DNA of 10,598 nucleotides from Anaerolineales bacterium (GCA_029933275.1 JAOZOM010000051.1:1-10598); one strand, 5' to 3'. Shown: positions 1-5,687, counted from the first letter of the stretch. Numbers and translations: made by a program. Notes: a model not told the origin generated them from the sequence alone.

Positions 1-55
1 TCCTGAGGTAAAATATAAATAAGTAAGCATCCATAAATAACTTCCTGATTTTTTT

Positions 56-150
56 ACCACAAAGTCACAAAGAGCACGGAGAAATTCTTTGTGACCACAG
101 AGAAAAACTTTGTGTACTCTGTGGCTTTGTACCCTGTAGGGCATATATGG
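56..150. repeat. Dispersed palindromic repeat (units A and B) upstream of the mutase gene
   Basis: Unit A (56-83) is a degenerate 8-9 nt tandem built on cacaaag. The segment folds on itself twice: tcacaaaga at 65-73 pairs perfectly with 86-94, and ccacagag at 95-102 pairs perfectly with 117-124. Unit B (126-150) runs from tttgtaccc to gcatatatgg and recurs, slightly changed, at 4508-4531. The first 17 bases of unit A (56-72) recur exactly at 10574-10590. The reading frame of the mutase stays open back through this repeat to a GTG at 91, but that extension is repeat-derived and is not taken as coding. Mobility or function is unknown; it resembles non-autonomous intergenic repeats. Confidence 0.7.
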
Positions 151-204
151 TGTGCTTTTCGGGAAGTAGTTTTTAGACGGTTGTTAAGTATACCAGCCAA
201 GCTC

Positions 205-211
205 AAAGGAG
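205..211 (+). promoter_or_regulatory. Shine-Dalgarno site fixing the mutase start
   Basis: The sequence aaaggag lies 5 nt before the ATG at 217. No comparable site precedes the in-frame GTG at 91, so this site decides the start and removes a 42-residue extension encoded by repeat DNA. Confidence 0.8.
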
Positions 212-216
212 TTCAA

Positions 217-1896
217 ATGTACGACAAAGATAAATTATCGCAAATTGAAGAGAGTGTCGAAAAATGGGAGGAGGGAACGCTCAAAAAAACGATGGATCGT
301 TTCCCTGAGAGACGAGACAGTTTTATCACGACATCTTCGGAGGAGGTCGAGCGGCTGTATACGCCCGCCAGCATCCCGGACTTCGATTACGCGCGTGATT
401 TGGGCTTGCCCGGTGAGTTCCCCTTTACGCGGGGCGTTCACCCGACCATGCACCGAGGCAAACTCTGGACAATGCGCATGTTTGCGGGATTTGGCACCGC
501 GGAGGAAACGAACGCCCGCTTCAAGTATCTGCTCGGCGAGGGGCAGACGGGACTCTCGATTGCCTTCGATTTGCCGACTTTGATGGGCTACGATGCCGAT
601 GCTCCCGAAGCTCTTGGCGAATTTGGTAAATGCGGCGTTGGAATTTCATCGCTACGAGACATGGAGATTTTGCTGGATGGGCTGCCTTTGGATAAAGTTT
701 CGACGAGTATGACGATTAACTCGCCCGCTTCGATTATTTGGGCGATGTATATCGTTGCGGCTGAAAAAACGGGCGTAAATAGAGCGCAATTACGCGGTAC
801 GCTCCAGAACGATATCCTCAAAGAATATATTGCGCAGAAAGAATATATTTTTCCGCCCGAACCTTCGATGCGATTGGTGACAGATACCATCGAATTCGGC
901 ACAAACGAACTCCCGATGTGGAATACGATTAGTATCTCCGGATATCATATCCGCGAGGCGGGTTCTACCGCCGCCCAAGAATTAGCTTTTACGCTGGCAG
1001 ACGGATTTGAATATGTGCGCTGGGCATTGGAGCGCGGACTTGATATTGACGATTTTGCGCCGCGCCTTTCGCTCTTCTTCAATTCTCATAATGATTTCTT
1101 TGAGGAGATTGCGAAATTCCGCGCGGCACGCCGAATATGGGCGCGCGAGATGAAAGAGACTTTTGGCGCGAAAAACCCACGCTCTTGGCTGATGCGATTC
1201 CATACCCAAACGGCGGGCGCATCGCTCACCGCGCAACAACCTGAAATTAATGTCGTCCGCGTTGCTTTACAAGCCCTCGCCGGTGTACTCGGCGGGACAC
1301 AATCTCTGCATACAAATAGTTTGGATGAGGCTTTGGCGTTGCCATCTGCCGAAGCTGTGACCATTGCGCTCCGTACCCAGCAAATTATTGCCGAAGAATC
1401 GGGCGTGACGAATACCATCGATCCGCTCGGCGGCTCATTTTTTGTTGAGGCAGAGACGAACAGAATCGAAGCGGAAGCCTATGACTATTTCCGCCGTATT
1501 GAAGATTTGGGCGGGATGCTGCCAGCTATCGAAAAAGGTTTCTTCCAGAGCGAGATCTCGGACGCGGCTTATCGTTATCAACGCGAAATTGATGAAAATA
1601 AACGCCGAATAATTGGTGTTAATGCCTATAATGATGAGAAAGAAGTCAAAGTCCCTATTTTGAAGATGGATCCTGAAGGGTATGAGAAGCAGAAGGCGCG
1701 CTTGGATGAAATCCGCAAGACGCGGGATAATGAGAAAGTGACGAAATCGCTAGAACGTCTCAAAAATGCTTGCGAAGGGACGGAGAATACGATGCCCTTT
1801 ATTCTCGATTCGGTACGAGAATATGCCACACTCGGCGAAATCGTAAATGTGATGAAGGATGTTTTTGGCGAGTACGAGGAGCCGACTTGGATTTGA
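217..1896 (+). CDS. Coenzyme B12-dependent acyl-CoA mutase, large subunit, isobutyryl-CoA mutase-like
   Basis: This 559-residue protein is the catalytic TIM-barrel subunit of the methylmalonyl-CoA mutase family, which carries out radical carbon-skeleton rearrangement of acyl-CoAs in the cytoplasm. Family landmarks are TRGVHPTMHRG (71-81), RMFAGFGTAEETN (87-99), AFDLPTLMGYDADAP (116-130), GTLQNDILKEYIAQKEY (194-210), SISGYHIREAG (239-249) and FHTQTAGASLTAQQP (328-342). Gln197 and His244 match catalytic residues of the Propionibacterium enzyme. Its substrate-carboxylate ligands Tyr89 and Arg207 are here Phe89 and Gln207, the pair known from isobutyryl-CoA mutase, so isobutyryl-CoA/n-butyryl-CoA interconversion is more likely than methylmalonyl-CoA. 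There is no C-terminal DxHxxG B12-binding domain; the length fits a two-subunit enzyme whose small subunit is outside the window. The ATG at 217 is chosen for its Shine-Dalgarno site. The family assignment is very sure; the substrate is an inference from two residues. Confidence 0.93.
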   Translation: MYDKDKLSQIEESVEKWEEGTLKKTMDRFPERRDSFITTSSEEVERLYTPASIPDFDYARDLGLPGEFPFTRGVHPTMHRGKLWTMRMFAGFGTAEETNARFKYLLGEGQTGLSIAFDLPTLMGYDADAPEALGEFGKCGVGISSLRDMEILLDGLPLDKVSTSMTINSPASIIWAMYIVAAEKTGVNRAQLRGTLQNDILKEYIAQKEYIFPPEPSMRLVTDTIEFGTNELPMWNTISISGYHIREAGSTAAQELAFTLADGFEYVRWALERGLDIDDFAPRLSLFFNSHNDFFEEIAKFRAARRIWAREMKETFGAKNPRSWLMRFHTQTAGASLTAQQPEINVVRVALQALAGVLGGTQSLHTNSLDEALALPSAEAVTIALRTQQIIAEESGVTNTIDPLGGSFFVEAETNRIEAEAYDYFRRIEDLGGMLPAIEKGFFQSEISDAAYRYQREIDENKRRIIGVNAYNDEKEVKVPILKMDPEGYEKQKARLDEIRKTRDNEKVTKSLERLKNACEGTENTMPFILDSVREYATLGEIVNVMKDVFGEYEEPTWI

Positions 1897-1939
1897 TTTT
1901 AGGTATCAGGTGATTGGGGATTAGGAATCGGGAAAAATG

Positions 1940-2040
1940 GAACGCGGATTTGTGCAGATTGGGCGAATTTATGCGGATTAAAAAACTAAAAAGGTTTTTA
2001 AATCCGCATAAATCTGCTAAATCAGCGAGAATCCGCGTTC
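1940..2040. repeat. Imperfect inverted repeat between convergent genes
   Basis: Two arms of about 41 nt (1940-1980 and 2000-2040) are reverse complements at about 32 positions, around a loop of about 20 nt. The ends are strongest: gaacgcggatt at the outside and atttatgcggatt at the inside. The inner sequence aaaaactaaaaaggttttta can fold further. The right arm runs into the stop codon of rnhB (first base of the complement cta at 2040). The hairpin may end transcription from both sides, although no clean T tract follows a GC-rich stem. The gcggattt motif is shared with the repeat at 4532-4633. Confidence 0.7.
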
Positions 2041-2684
2041 TATTTCTTTAAATTGAAACTCTTGCGATGCACTAAACTTTTTCCCAACTTTTGGATGGCG
2101 GAGCGATGTTGCCGTGTCCCGTAGCCTTTATGTTGTGCGAATCCATAATCGGGATACTTTTCGTCTAGGAGGCGCATTTTTGTATCTCGGGCGGTTTTGG
2201 CTAGCACAGATGCTGCCGCGATGGTGAGGGAGCGCATATCGCCCTTAACAAACTTTTCTTGGGGGATATTGATATCGGGGAGGTGAAGGTAATCGGTGAT
2301 TAGGTAATCAGGGATGATGGCAAGACTCTCAACGGCTCTTTTAGCGGCTAATTTGGTGGCAGGGAGGATGCCAATCTCGTCAATTTCGGCGGGGGAGGCG
2401 AAACCAACTCCCCACGCGAGAGAAAGTTCTTTGATGCGCGGCTCGAAGGCTTCACGCTGACGTTGAGTCATCTGCTTGGAATCGCGCACGCCAGCCAAAA
2501 TCCGCGCGAGGCTTGAGATGTTGGGGAGGATGACGATAGCTGTAGCCACGTCCCCTGCTAATGCGCCGCGTCCGGCTTCGTCTATCCCGCCAAGATATTG
2601 AAAGCCTTTTTTCCAGAGCCTTTTTTCAATTTTTAGATCGGGGTATTTGGGGAGGGTGCTTATATCAAACTTTTTTCGGGGCAT
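2040..2684 (-). CDS. rnhB: Ribonuclease HII
   Basis: This enzyme cleaves the RNA strand of RNA-DNA hybrids and starts removal of single ribonucleotides misincorporated into DNA. The 214-residue product has the whole family pattern: GIDEAGRG (33-40), DSK (68-70), the GDMRSLTIAAASVLAKTARD block (148-167) and YGFAQHKGYGT (180-190). The four metal-binding acids are Asp35, Glu36, Asp131 and Asp149 by alignment to Escherichia coli residues 16, 17, 108 and 126. The usual IDG around the third acid reads TDY here, a mild oddity. The ATG at 2684 is preferred. The frame continues upstream to a TTG at 2729, but those 15 codons are hydrophobic and lie in a hairpin repeat. No strong Shine-Dalgarno precedes the ATG, so translation may depend on coupling to the glycosyltransferase gene that ends 50 bp upstream. 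Confidence 0.95.
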   Translation of the reverse strand: MPRKKFDISTLPKYPDLKIEKRLWKKGFQYLGGIDEAGRGALAGDVATAIVILPNISSLARILAGVRDSKQMTQRQREAFEPRIKELSLAWGVGFASPAEIDEIGILPATKLAAKRAVESLAIIPDYLITDYLHLPDINIPQEKFVKGDMRSLTIAAASVLAKTARDTKMRLLDEKYPDYGFAQHKGYGTRQHRSAIQKLGKSLVHRKSFNLKK

Positions 2685-2695
2685 AAAGATGATGA

Positions 2696-2769
2696 ACCGC
2701 GAAGAGGCGAAGAGCGCGAAGAAAAACAAAAAACTTAAGTATTCTTCGTGTCCTTCGTTTCTTCGCGGT
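2696..2769. repeat. Inverted repeat across the glycosyltransferase/RNase HII junction
   Basis: Arms 2696-2723 and 2742-2769 are 28 nt each and complementary at 23 positions, with an 18-nt AT-rich loop. Each arm is a degenerate tandem of cgaagga-like units and aligns with unit A at 56-83 (about 20 of 28 positions), so it belongs to the same family, here as two head-to-head copies. The right arm supplies the last codons of the glycosyltransferase; the left arm lies in the leader of rnhB. In the mRNA it would form a stable hairpin between the two genes, which could trim, stabilise or partly terminate the transcript. Confidence 0.75.
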
Positions 2770-3484
2770 GATAAAGCCCTTTGCGCGCATTTTTGCGGAT
2801 TTGGATTAAATCGAAAAACATCCGAAAAGAGTCTCGAAAGACGTTGATTTTGCTTTCTGCGTTGTAATACCAGGGGATAGGGAGTTCTTCAATTTTATAG
2901 CCGCGCATTTTGGCAATGAAGAGAATTTCAACATCAAATGCCCAGCCTTCGATACTCTGATATTGAAAAAGGTCTTCGGCAATATCGGCTCGGAAGTTCT
3001 TGAAGCCACATTGGGTATCGTGAAGTTTGGGGAGTGCGAGAGCGCGGATAAGTAAATTGAAAATGCGCCCGGTAAAATGGCGGTAGCTCGGCTCATTGTA
3101 ACGAATCGCGCCCTTGACTTCGCGAGAGGCGATAACGATGTCGGTTTCGAGATTGGGCGGAATAAAACGGCGAATTTCTTCGATGGGCATGGAGAGATCG
3201 GCATCGCAAAAGATTCGGTATTCACCTTTGGCTTCGAGCATCCCACGCTGAACAGCACGCCCTTTTCCCGCTTTTTTGTTTTGCAGAACGCGTAGGGTTG
3301 GGTATTTTTCGCGTTGTCCCTGCGCAAGGGCGTAGGTTTTATCGCTACTCCCGTTTTCGACCACAATCACTTCGGAGGAGAAATTCTCTCCTGCTAAAAA
3401 AGCGAAGACCTGCTCCAGCGTGCGAAGCAGGCGGTTTTCTTCGTTATAAGCGGGGATAATAATAGAGAGAAATGGGGAAGGCAT
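2735..3484 (-). CDS. Family 2 glycosyltransferase, dolichyl-phosphate glucosyltransferase-like
   Basis: This 249-residue GT-A fold enzyme transfers a sugar from a nucleotide sugar, probably to a polyprenyl phosphate at the inner face of the membrane. Visible motifs are SIIIPAYNEENRL at the N-terminus (7-19), VVENGSSDKT (41-50), the metal-binding DAD (94-96), DTQCGFKNF (156-164) and EGWAFDVEIL (179-188). The last two are typical of the ALG5/DPG-synthase branch of GT2. No membrane helix follows the catalytic domain, unlike many GtrB/DPM relatives. The last residues (about 239-249, HREETKDTKNT) are encoded by a repeat arm and are probably not functional family sequence. The ATG at 3484 lies 6 nt after the stop of the upstream gene, so the two are almost surely cotranscribed and perhaps coupled. 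Donor and acceptor cannot be read from the sequence. Confidence 0.9.
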   Translation of the reverse strand: MPSPFLSIIIPAYNEENRLLRTLEQVFAFLAGENFSSEVIVVENGSSDKTYALAQGQREKYPTLRVLQNKKAGKGRAVQRGMLEAKGEYRIFCDADLSMPIEEIRRFIPPNLETDIVIASREVKGAIRYNEPSYRHFTGRIFNLLIRALALPKLHDTQCGFKNFRADIAEDLFQYQSIEGWAFDVEILFIAKMRGYKIEELPIPWYYNAESKINVFRDSFRMFFDLIQIRKNARKGLYHREETKDTKNT

Positions 3485-3490
3485 GGATAT

Positions 3491-4357
3491 TTAAGTGAAG
3501 AGGACGATCCCGATAATGAAGAGGACGAGGAAAAGAATCAGGATTGCGCCCAGAATGCCCAAAATAGCAAGTTGTTTTCCGGTTAAGCCAAAATAGGTTT
3601 CAGGCGTTTTTTTGACGGGTGGACGGGAAACTCTGCGTGGCTTCGGCGGGGCTGTTTTGGTGGCTGGGGCATCCTCTTCTTCAAAAGCAAAATCGATTTC
3701 GCTCTTGTCTCGTGCTGGGGAGGGTTGATTTTGCTTTTTCTCCGGCTCAGGCGGCTGTTTAGGCGGACGCGGATTGATAATTTCTTCCGCAATCTCGTGG
3801 ACAATTTCCACGCTCATCATGGGCGGCTCTTGCGCCAAAGCGGCGGCAAAGCGATCTACGGCATCGCTCATCACAATCCGCACAATAGGACGGACAGAGG
3901 CGATATGTAAGCCGGGATTAATCGAGAGCAGAATCGGCTCAATTCCTTCGGGGAGATTGAAATTCTTCCGGTCGAGATAAATTCGCACGGCTTTGCCTAA
4001 TTGAGCGGTGCGTTTGAGCAAATTGATGCTGGCTTCTTTGAAATTTCCTCCTGATATGGTTCCCCACATATCACCTTTAGCGCGATAGGTGCCGAGCAGA
4101 TGCGTCACAAAGATAACTTTGATTCCGGGAGGTCCAATCAGGATAAGGGGAACGGTGATTTTTGATTTACCCAGCGTGTGGTTACGAATCAGCGTGAATT
4201 TTTTGCCCAAATGTCTTTCAAATAAATCAATTGCCTGTTGTTGGGCTTGTAAATCCGGGTACCAAGAAAAACCATATTGAAGCGTTCCTTTGATGCGATT
4301 GATGGAGTTGATTGAGCCATCTTCTGAGATGAGTGGAGTTTGATCAATAATTCTCAT
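3491..4357 (-). CDS. Tail-anchored protein with a divergent NERD-like domain
   Basis: The 288-residue product has three parts. Residues about 40-175 alternate strands and helices in the order seen in the nuclease-related domain (NERD): a helix (QQQAIDLFERHLG), a strand pair (VPLILIGPPGIKVIFVTHLLG), a helix (FKEASINLLKRTAQLG) and a C-terminal strand-helix (VRPIVRIVMSDAVDRFAAAL). The Asp and Glu-x-Lys expected of active restriction-type cores are not visible in the strand pair, so catalysis is doubtful. Residues about 195-255 form a Pro-, Glu- and Lys-rich linker. Residues 262-287 are a single very hydrophobic helix at the extreme C-terminus, which suggests a tail anchor with a cytoplasmic body. 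It is first in the likely operon with the glycosyltransferase and rnhB. A weak aagg lies about 8 nt before the ATG. The NERD resemblance is my inference; an unknown fold is possible. Confidence 0.7.
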   Translation of the reverse strand: MRIIDQTPLISEDGSINSINRIKGTLQYGFSWYPDLQAQQQAIDLFERHLGKKFTLIRNHTLGKSKITVPLILIGPPGIKVIFVTHLLGTYRAKGDMWGTISGGNFKEASINLLKRTAQLGKAVRIYLDRKNFNLPEGIEPILLSINPGLHIASVRPIVRIVMSDAVDRFAAALAQEPPMMSVEIVHEIAEEIINPRPPKQPPEPEKKQNQPSPARDKSEIDFAFEEEDAPATKTAPPKPRRVSRPPVKKTPETYFGLTGKQLAILGILGAILILFLVLFIIGIVLFT

Positions 4358-4393
4358 GGAAAAAACCTTTTTAGTTGAGGAGTTGCCCTTTCA

Positions 4394-4421
4394 ATTTTAG
4401 CACATGCAGCTTAAAAGACAA
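4394..4421 (-). promoter_or_regulatory. Candidate sigma70-type promoter for the leftward operon
   Basis: On the minus strand, TTGTCT (complement 4416-4421) and TAAAAT (complement 4394-4399) are 16 bp apart. TGC precedes the -10 box, giving an extended -10 motif. Transcription would start near 4387, leaving a leader of about 30 nt before the ATG at 4357. The -35 box is only fair (4 of 6). Confidence 0.45.
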
Positions 4422-4507
4422 ACCGTCAAGATGGGGGATGAGGGGATGAGAAAAAATATAGCTGGGGGCGATAGGTAGGGAGTTGAAAAAACTTGCTTCT
4501 ACCGTTT

Positions 4508-4633
4508 TTTGTACCCAAAGGGCATAGATGGTTTGTACACGGATGACGCGGATTTCACGGAGAATTTTTGAAAAGGAAAAGTGTTCAATATTGAGCGTTT
4601 TTTCCGTGTAACTCCTTGAAATCCGTGTACAAA
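4508..4633. repeat. Repeat unit B followed by inverted repeat unit C
   Basis: Unit B (4508-4531, tttgtaccc to gcatagatgg) matches 126-150 at about 21 of 25 aligned positions. It is followed at once by an inverted repeat with perfect 13-nt outer arms, tttgtacacggat at 4532-4544 and its complement at 4621-4633. The inner arms are less perfect (gcggatttcacggag against the complement of ttccgtgtaactcc). The 76-nt interior is AT-rich and encodes nothing recognisable. Unit C shares gcggattt-type sequence with the hairpin at 1940-2040. Confidence 0.7.
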
Positions 4634-4697
4634 AGTTTATTTTCGCTTGTTTTTTGCCAAACCATAAATTCCGTTAGAACTAGGAAAAAACTGCCTC

Positions 4698-4726
4698 TTG
4701 ACTTTATAGAACAACTGTTCTATATT
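4698..4726 (+). promoter_or_regulatory. Strong sigma70-type promoter for the membrane-protein gene
   Basis: TTGACT (4698-4703) and TATATT (4721-4726) each match the consensus at 5 of 6 positions, with the optimal 17-bp spacer. Transcription would start near 4733, giving a leader of about 57 nt before the ATG at 4790. This is the best promoter in the window, and its spacer is occupied by a palindrome. Confidence 0.7.
4705..4724. promoter_or_regulatory. Palindromic operator, LexA-box-like, inside the promoter spacer
   Basis: TATAGAACA (4705-4713) and TGTTCTATA (4716-4724) are perfect 9-bp inverted arms around AC. The core GAAC-N4-GTTC is that of the SOS box of Bacillus-type LexA (consensus CGAAC-RNRY-GTTYG); the outer C and G are A and T here, and one inner position departs from RNRY. 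The right arm covers the first four bases of the -10 box, so a bound repressor would block RNA polymerase. LexA is the best guess; another dimeric repressor could bind such a site. Confidence 0.55.
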
Positions 4727-4776
4727 TGCGTCTACCCAGTTCTATCCCCTTTTCCACCCCATGGCGTTTTGACCAA

Positions 4777-4784
4777 TAAGGAGG
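4777..4784 (+). promoter_or_regulatory. Shine-Dalgarno site fixing the start at 4790
   Basis: The perfect taaggagg sits 5 nt before the ATG at 4790. It overrules the upstream in-frame start at 4616, which would place the promoter and repeats inside the protein. Confidence 0.85.
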
Positions 4785-4789
4785 TTGCC

Positions 4790-5515
4790 ATGAACAAAAC
4801 TTCTATTCGACCATTTTCATTTCTTTCAGGAAGCTCTCTCCAGCGAGGTCAGCTTTTTGGCTATATCTTGCTCGGGGCATTGCTCTCTTTTGAGATTTTC
4901 AATTTCGGATCAACGGATTTTGCATTAAGAGATCTCTTGGGCGATTTACGTTTTTTAGGGGTACGTTGGGCAACTATTCTAGCTTTAGCTTTTTGCGGGA
5001 TTGATTTTGCGGGAATTGCCCGTCTCTTCACCCCTGAGCAGGGACGTGATGAACCTGCCGAAGTTTGGTACCTTTTCGGTGCATGGCTTCTTGCCGCCGC
5101 GATGAATGCGATGCTGACTTGGTGGGGCGTTTCGGTAGCGATGCTGGAGCATCCCGCGGTGGGGAGCGCATTATTGACACAAGCGACATTATTGCAGGCT
5201 GTTCCCGTATTTGTGGCGTTGATGGTTTGGCTGACGCGTGTCTTGATTATCGGAGCCTTCTCTATTGCCGGAGAGCGTATTTTTAGTATGGCAGACCAGC
5301 CCGCGACACGGAAAGGGTATTCAAAGAGTAAAGCCCGTCCTACAACGTATCGGAAACCTCGCCCTGCAACGCAAACTTTTCGACCGGCTCCTAAGCAACA
5401 GAATGCTTTTTCGGCATCACAATCTCAGCGGTCGGAGGCGCGAAATGAGCCGACCTATCATCCCGTTGGAATGGTGGCTCGCCCAACGGAGAGCAATCAG
5501 CCCCCGTGGAGATAA
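4790..5515 (+). CDS. Four-helix membrane protein of unknown function with basic C-terminal tail
   Basis: I do not recognise a named family. The 241-residue product has hydrophobic segments at about 22-38, 56-78, 92-116 and 134-160, which suggests four membrane helices. Residues 170-241 form a low-complexity tail rich in Arg, Lys, Pro, Gln and Ser (for example KARPTTYRKPRP, 181-192). The positive-inside rule puts both ends in the cytoplasm. Polar or charged positions within or between helices (GIDFAGIARLF, 70-80; PEQGRDEPAEVW, 82-93) may be functional. The tail could bind nucleic acid or an acidic partner, but that is speculation. The gene stands alone, with its own strong promoter, a palindromic operator and a strong terminator, so it is a separately regulated unit. 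If the operator binds LexA, it would be damage-induced. The start is firmly set by the taaggagg site. Confidence 0.8.
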   Translation: MNKTSIRPFSFLSGSSLQRGQLFGYILLGALLSFEIFNFGSTDFALRDLLGDLRFLGVRWATILALAFCGIDFAGIARLFTPEQGRDEPAEVWYLFGAWLLAAAMNAMLTWWGVSVAMLEHPAVGSALLTQATLLQAVPVFVALMVWLTRVLIIGAFSIAGERIFSMADQPATRKGYSKSKARPTTYRKPRPATQTFRPAPKQQNAFSASQSQRSEARNEPTYHPVGMVARPTESNQPPWR

Positions 5516-5530
5516 GCAAGATTCTAAATC

Positions 5531-5582
5531 CGACAGGGCAAGATATTACACTCTTTCCCATTTTGCGTATTGATCCCTGTCG
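5531..5582. repeat. Short inverted repeat in the 3' untranslated region
   Basis: cgacaggg (5531-5538) and ccctgtcg (5575-5582) are perfect 8-bp arms 36 nt apart, lying between the stop codon at 5515 and the terminator stem. In the mRNA they would form an outer stem just before the terminator. A role is not evident. Confidence 0.5.
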
Positions 5583-5590
5583 TTTATATA

Positions 5591-5633
5591 AAAAGAAGGA
5601 TTCTCGTTGAAGAGAATCCTTCTTTTGCCTTTT
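5591..5633. terminator. Bidirectional rho-independent terminator
   Basis: A perfect 15-bp stem (5591-5605 with 5612-5626) closes a 6-nt loop gttgaa. The arms run from an A-rich end to a T-rich end, so either strand has a U tract after the stem: TTTTgccttttt rightward, and TTTTtatata leftward. It sits between the convergent membrane-protein gene (ends 5515) and hydrolase gene (ends 5688) and can end both transcripts. Confidence 0.92.
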
Positions 5634-5687
5634 TAGCACTTTGCTCGTTGAAAGGCAAAAATTGGGGCGAATTAATAAGTGGGAGGT

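Larger units (their letters stand above)
4358..4789. other. 432-bp divergent intergenic region
   Basis: This gap separates the leftward NERD-like/glycosyltransferase/rnhB operon from the rightward membrane-protein gene. It holds a leftward promoter candidate (4394-4421), a G-rich stretch with gggatgagg repeats (4433-4480), repeat unit B and a long inverted repeat (4508-4633), and a rightward promoter with an internal palindrome (4698-4726). The rightward leader also contains a three-codon frame, ATG GCG TTT TGA, at 4761-4772, just before the true ribosome binding site. No credible longer gene was seen. The open frame from 4616 to 4789 is repeat and promoter sequence read through. Confidence 0.7.

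Noticed and set aside
56..124. Possible CRISPR-like or tRNA-like structure from the repeated cacaaag units
   Set aside because: The units are 8-9 nt degenerate tandems without spacers of fixed length, and no cloverleaf can be drawn.
91..216. A 42-residue N-terminal extension of the mutase from a GTG at 91
   Set aside because: It is encoded by palindromic repeat DNA, lacks a ribosome binding site and does not look like the family's N-terminus; the ATG at 217 has a good site.
2685..2729. A 15-residue extension of RNase HII from a TTG at 2729
   Set aside because: It lies in the hairpin repeat and adds a Phe-rich stretch foreign to the family.
2806..3366. A 186-codon open frame on the minus strand overlapping the glycosyltransferase
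   Set aside because: It is an out-of-frame shadow; its product is basic, without recognisable motifs, while the other frame has all GT2 motifs.
4433..4480. Possible G-quadruplex in the G-rich stretch of the divergent region
   Set aside because: The G runs are spaced by uneven, longer segments and the case is too weak to call.
4616..4789. A 58-residue N-terminal extension of the four-helix membrane protein
   Set aside because: It would run through the inverted repeat and the best promoter in the window; the taaggagg site fixes the start at 4790.
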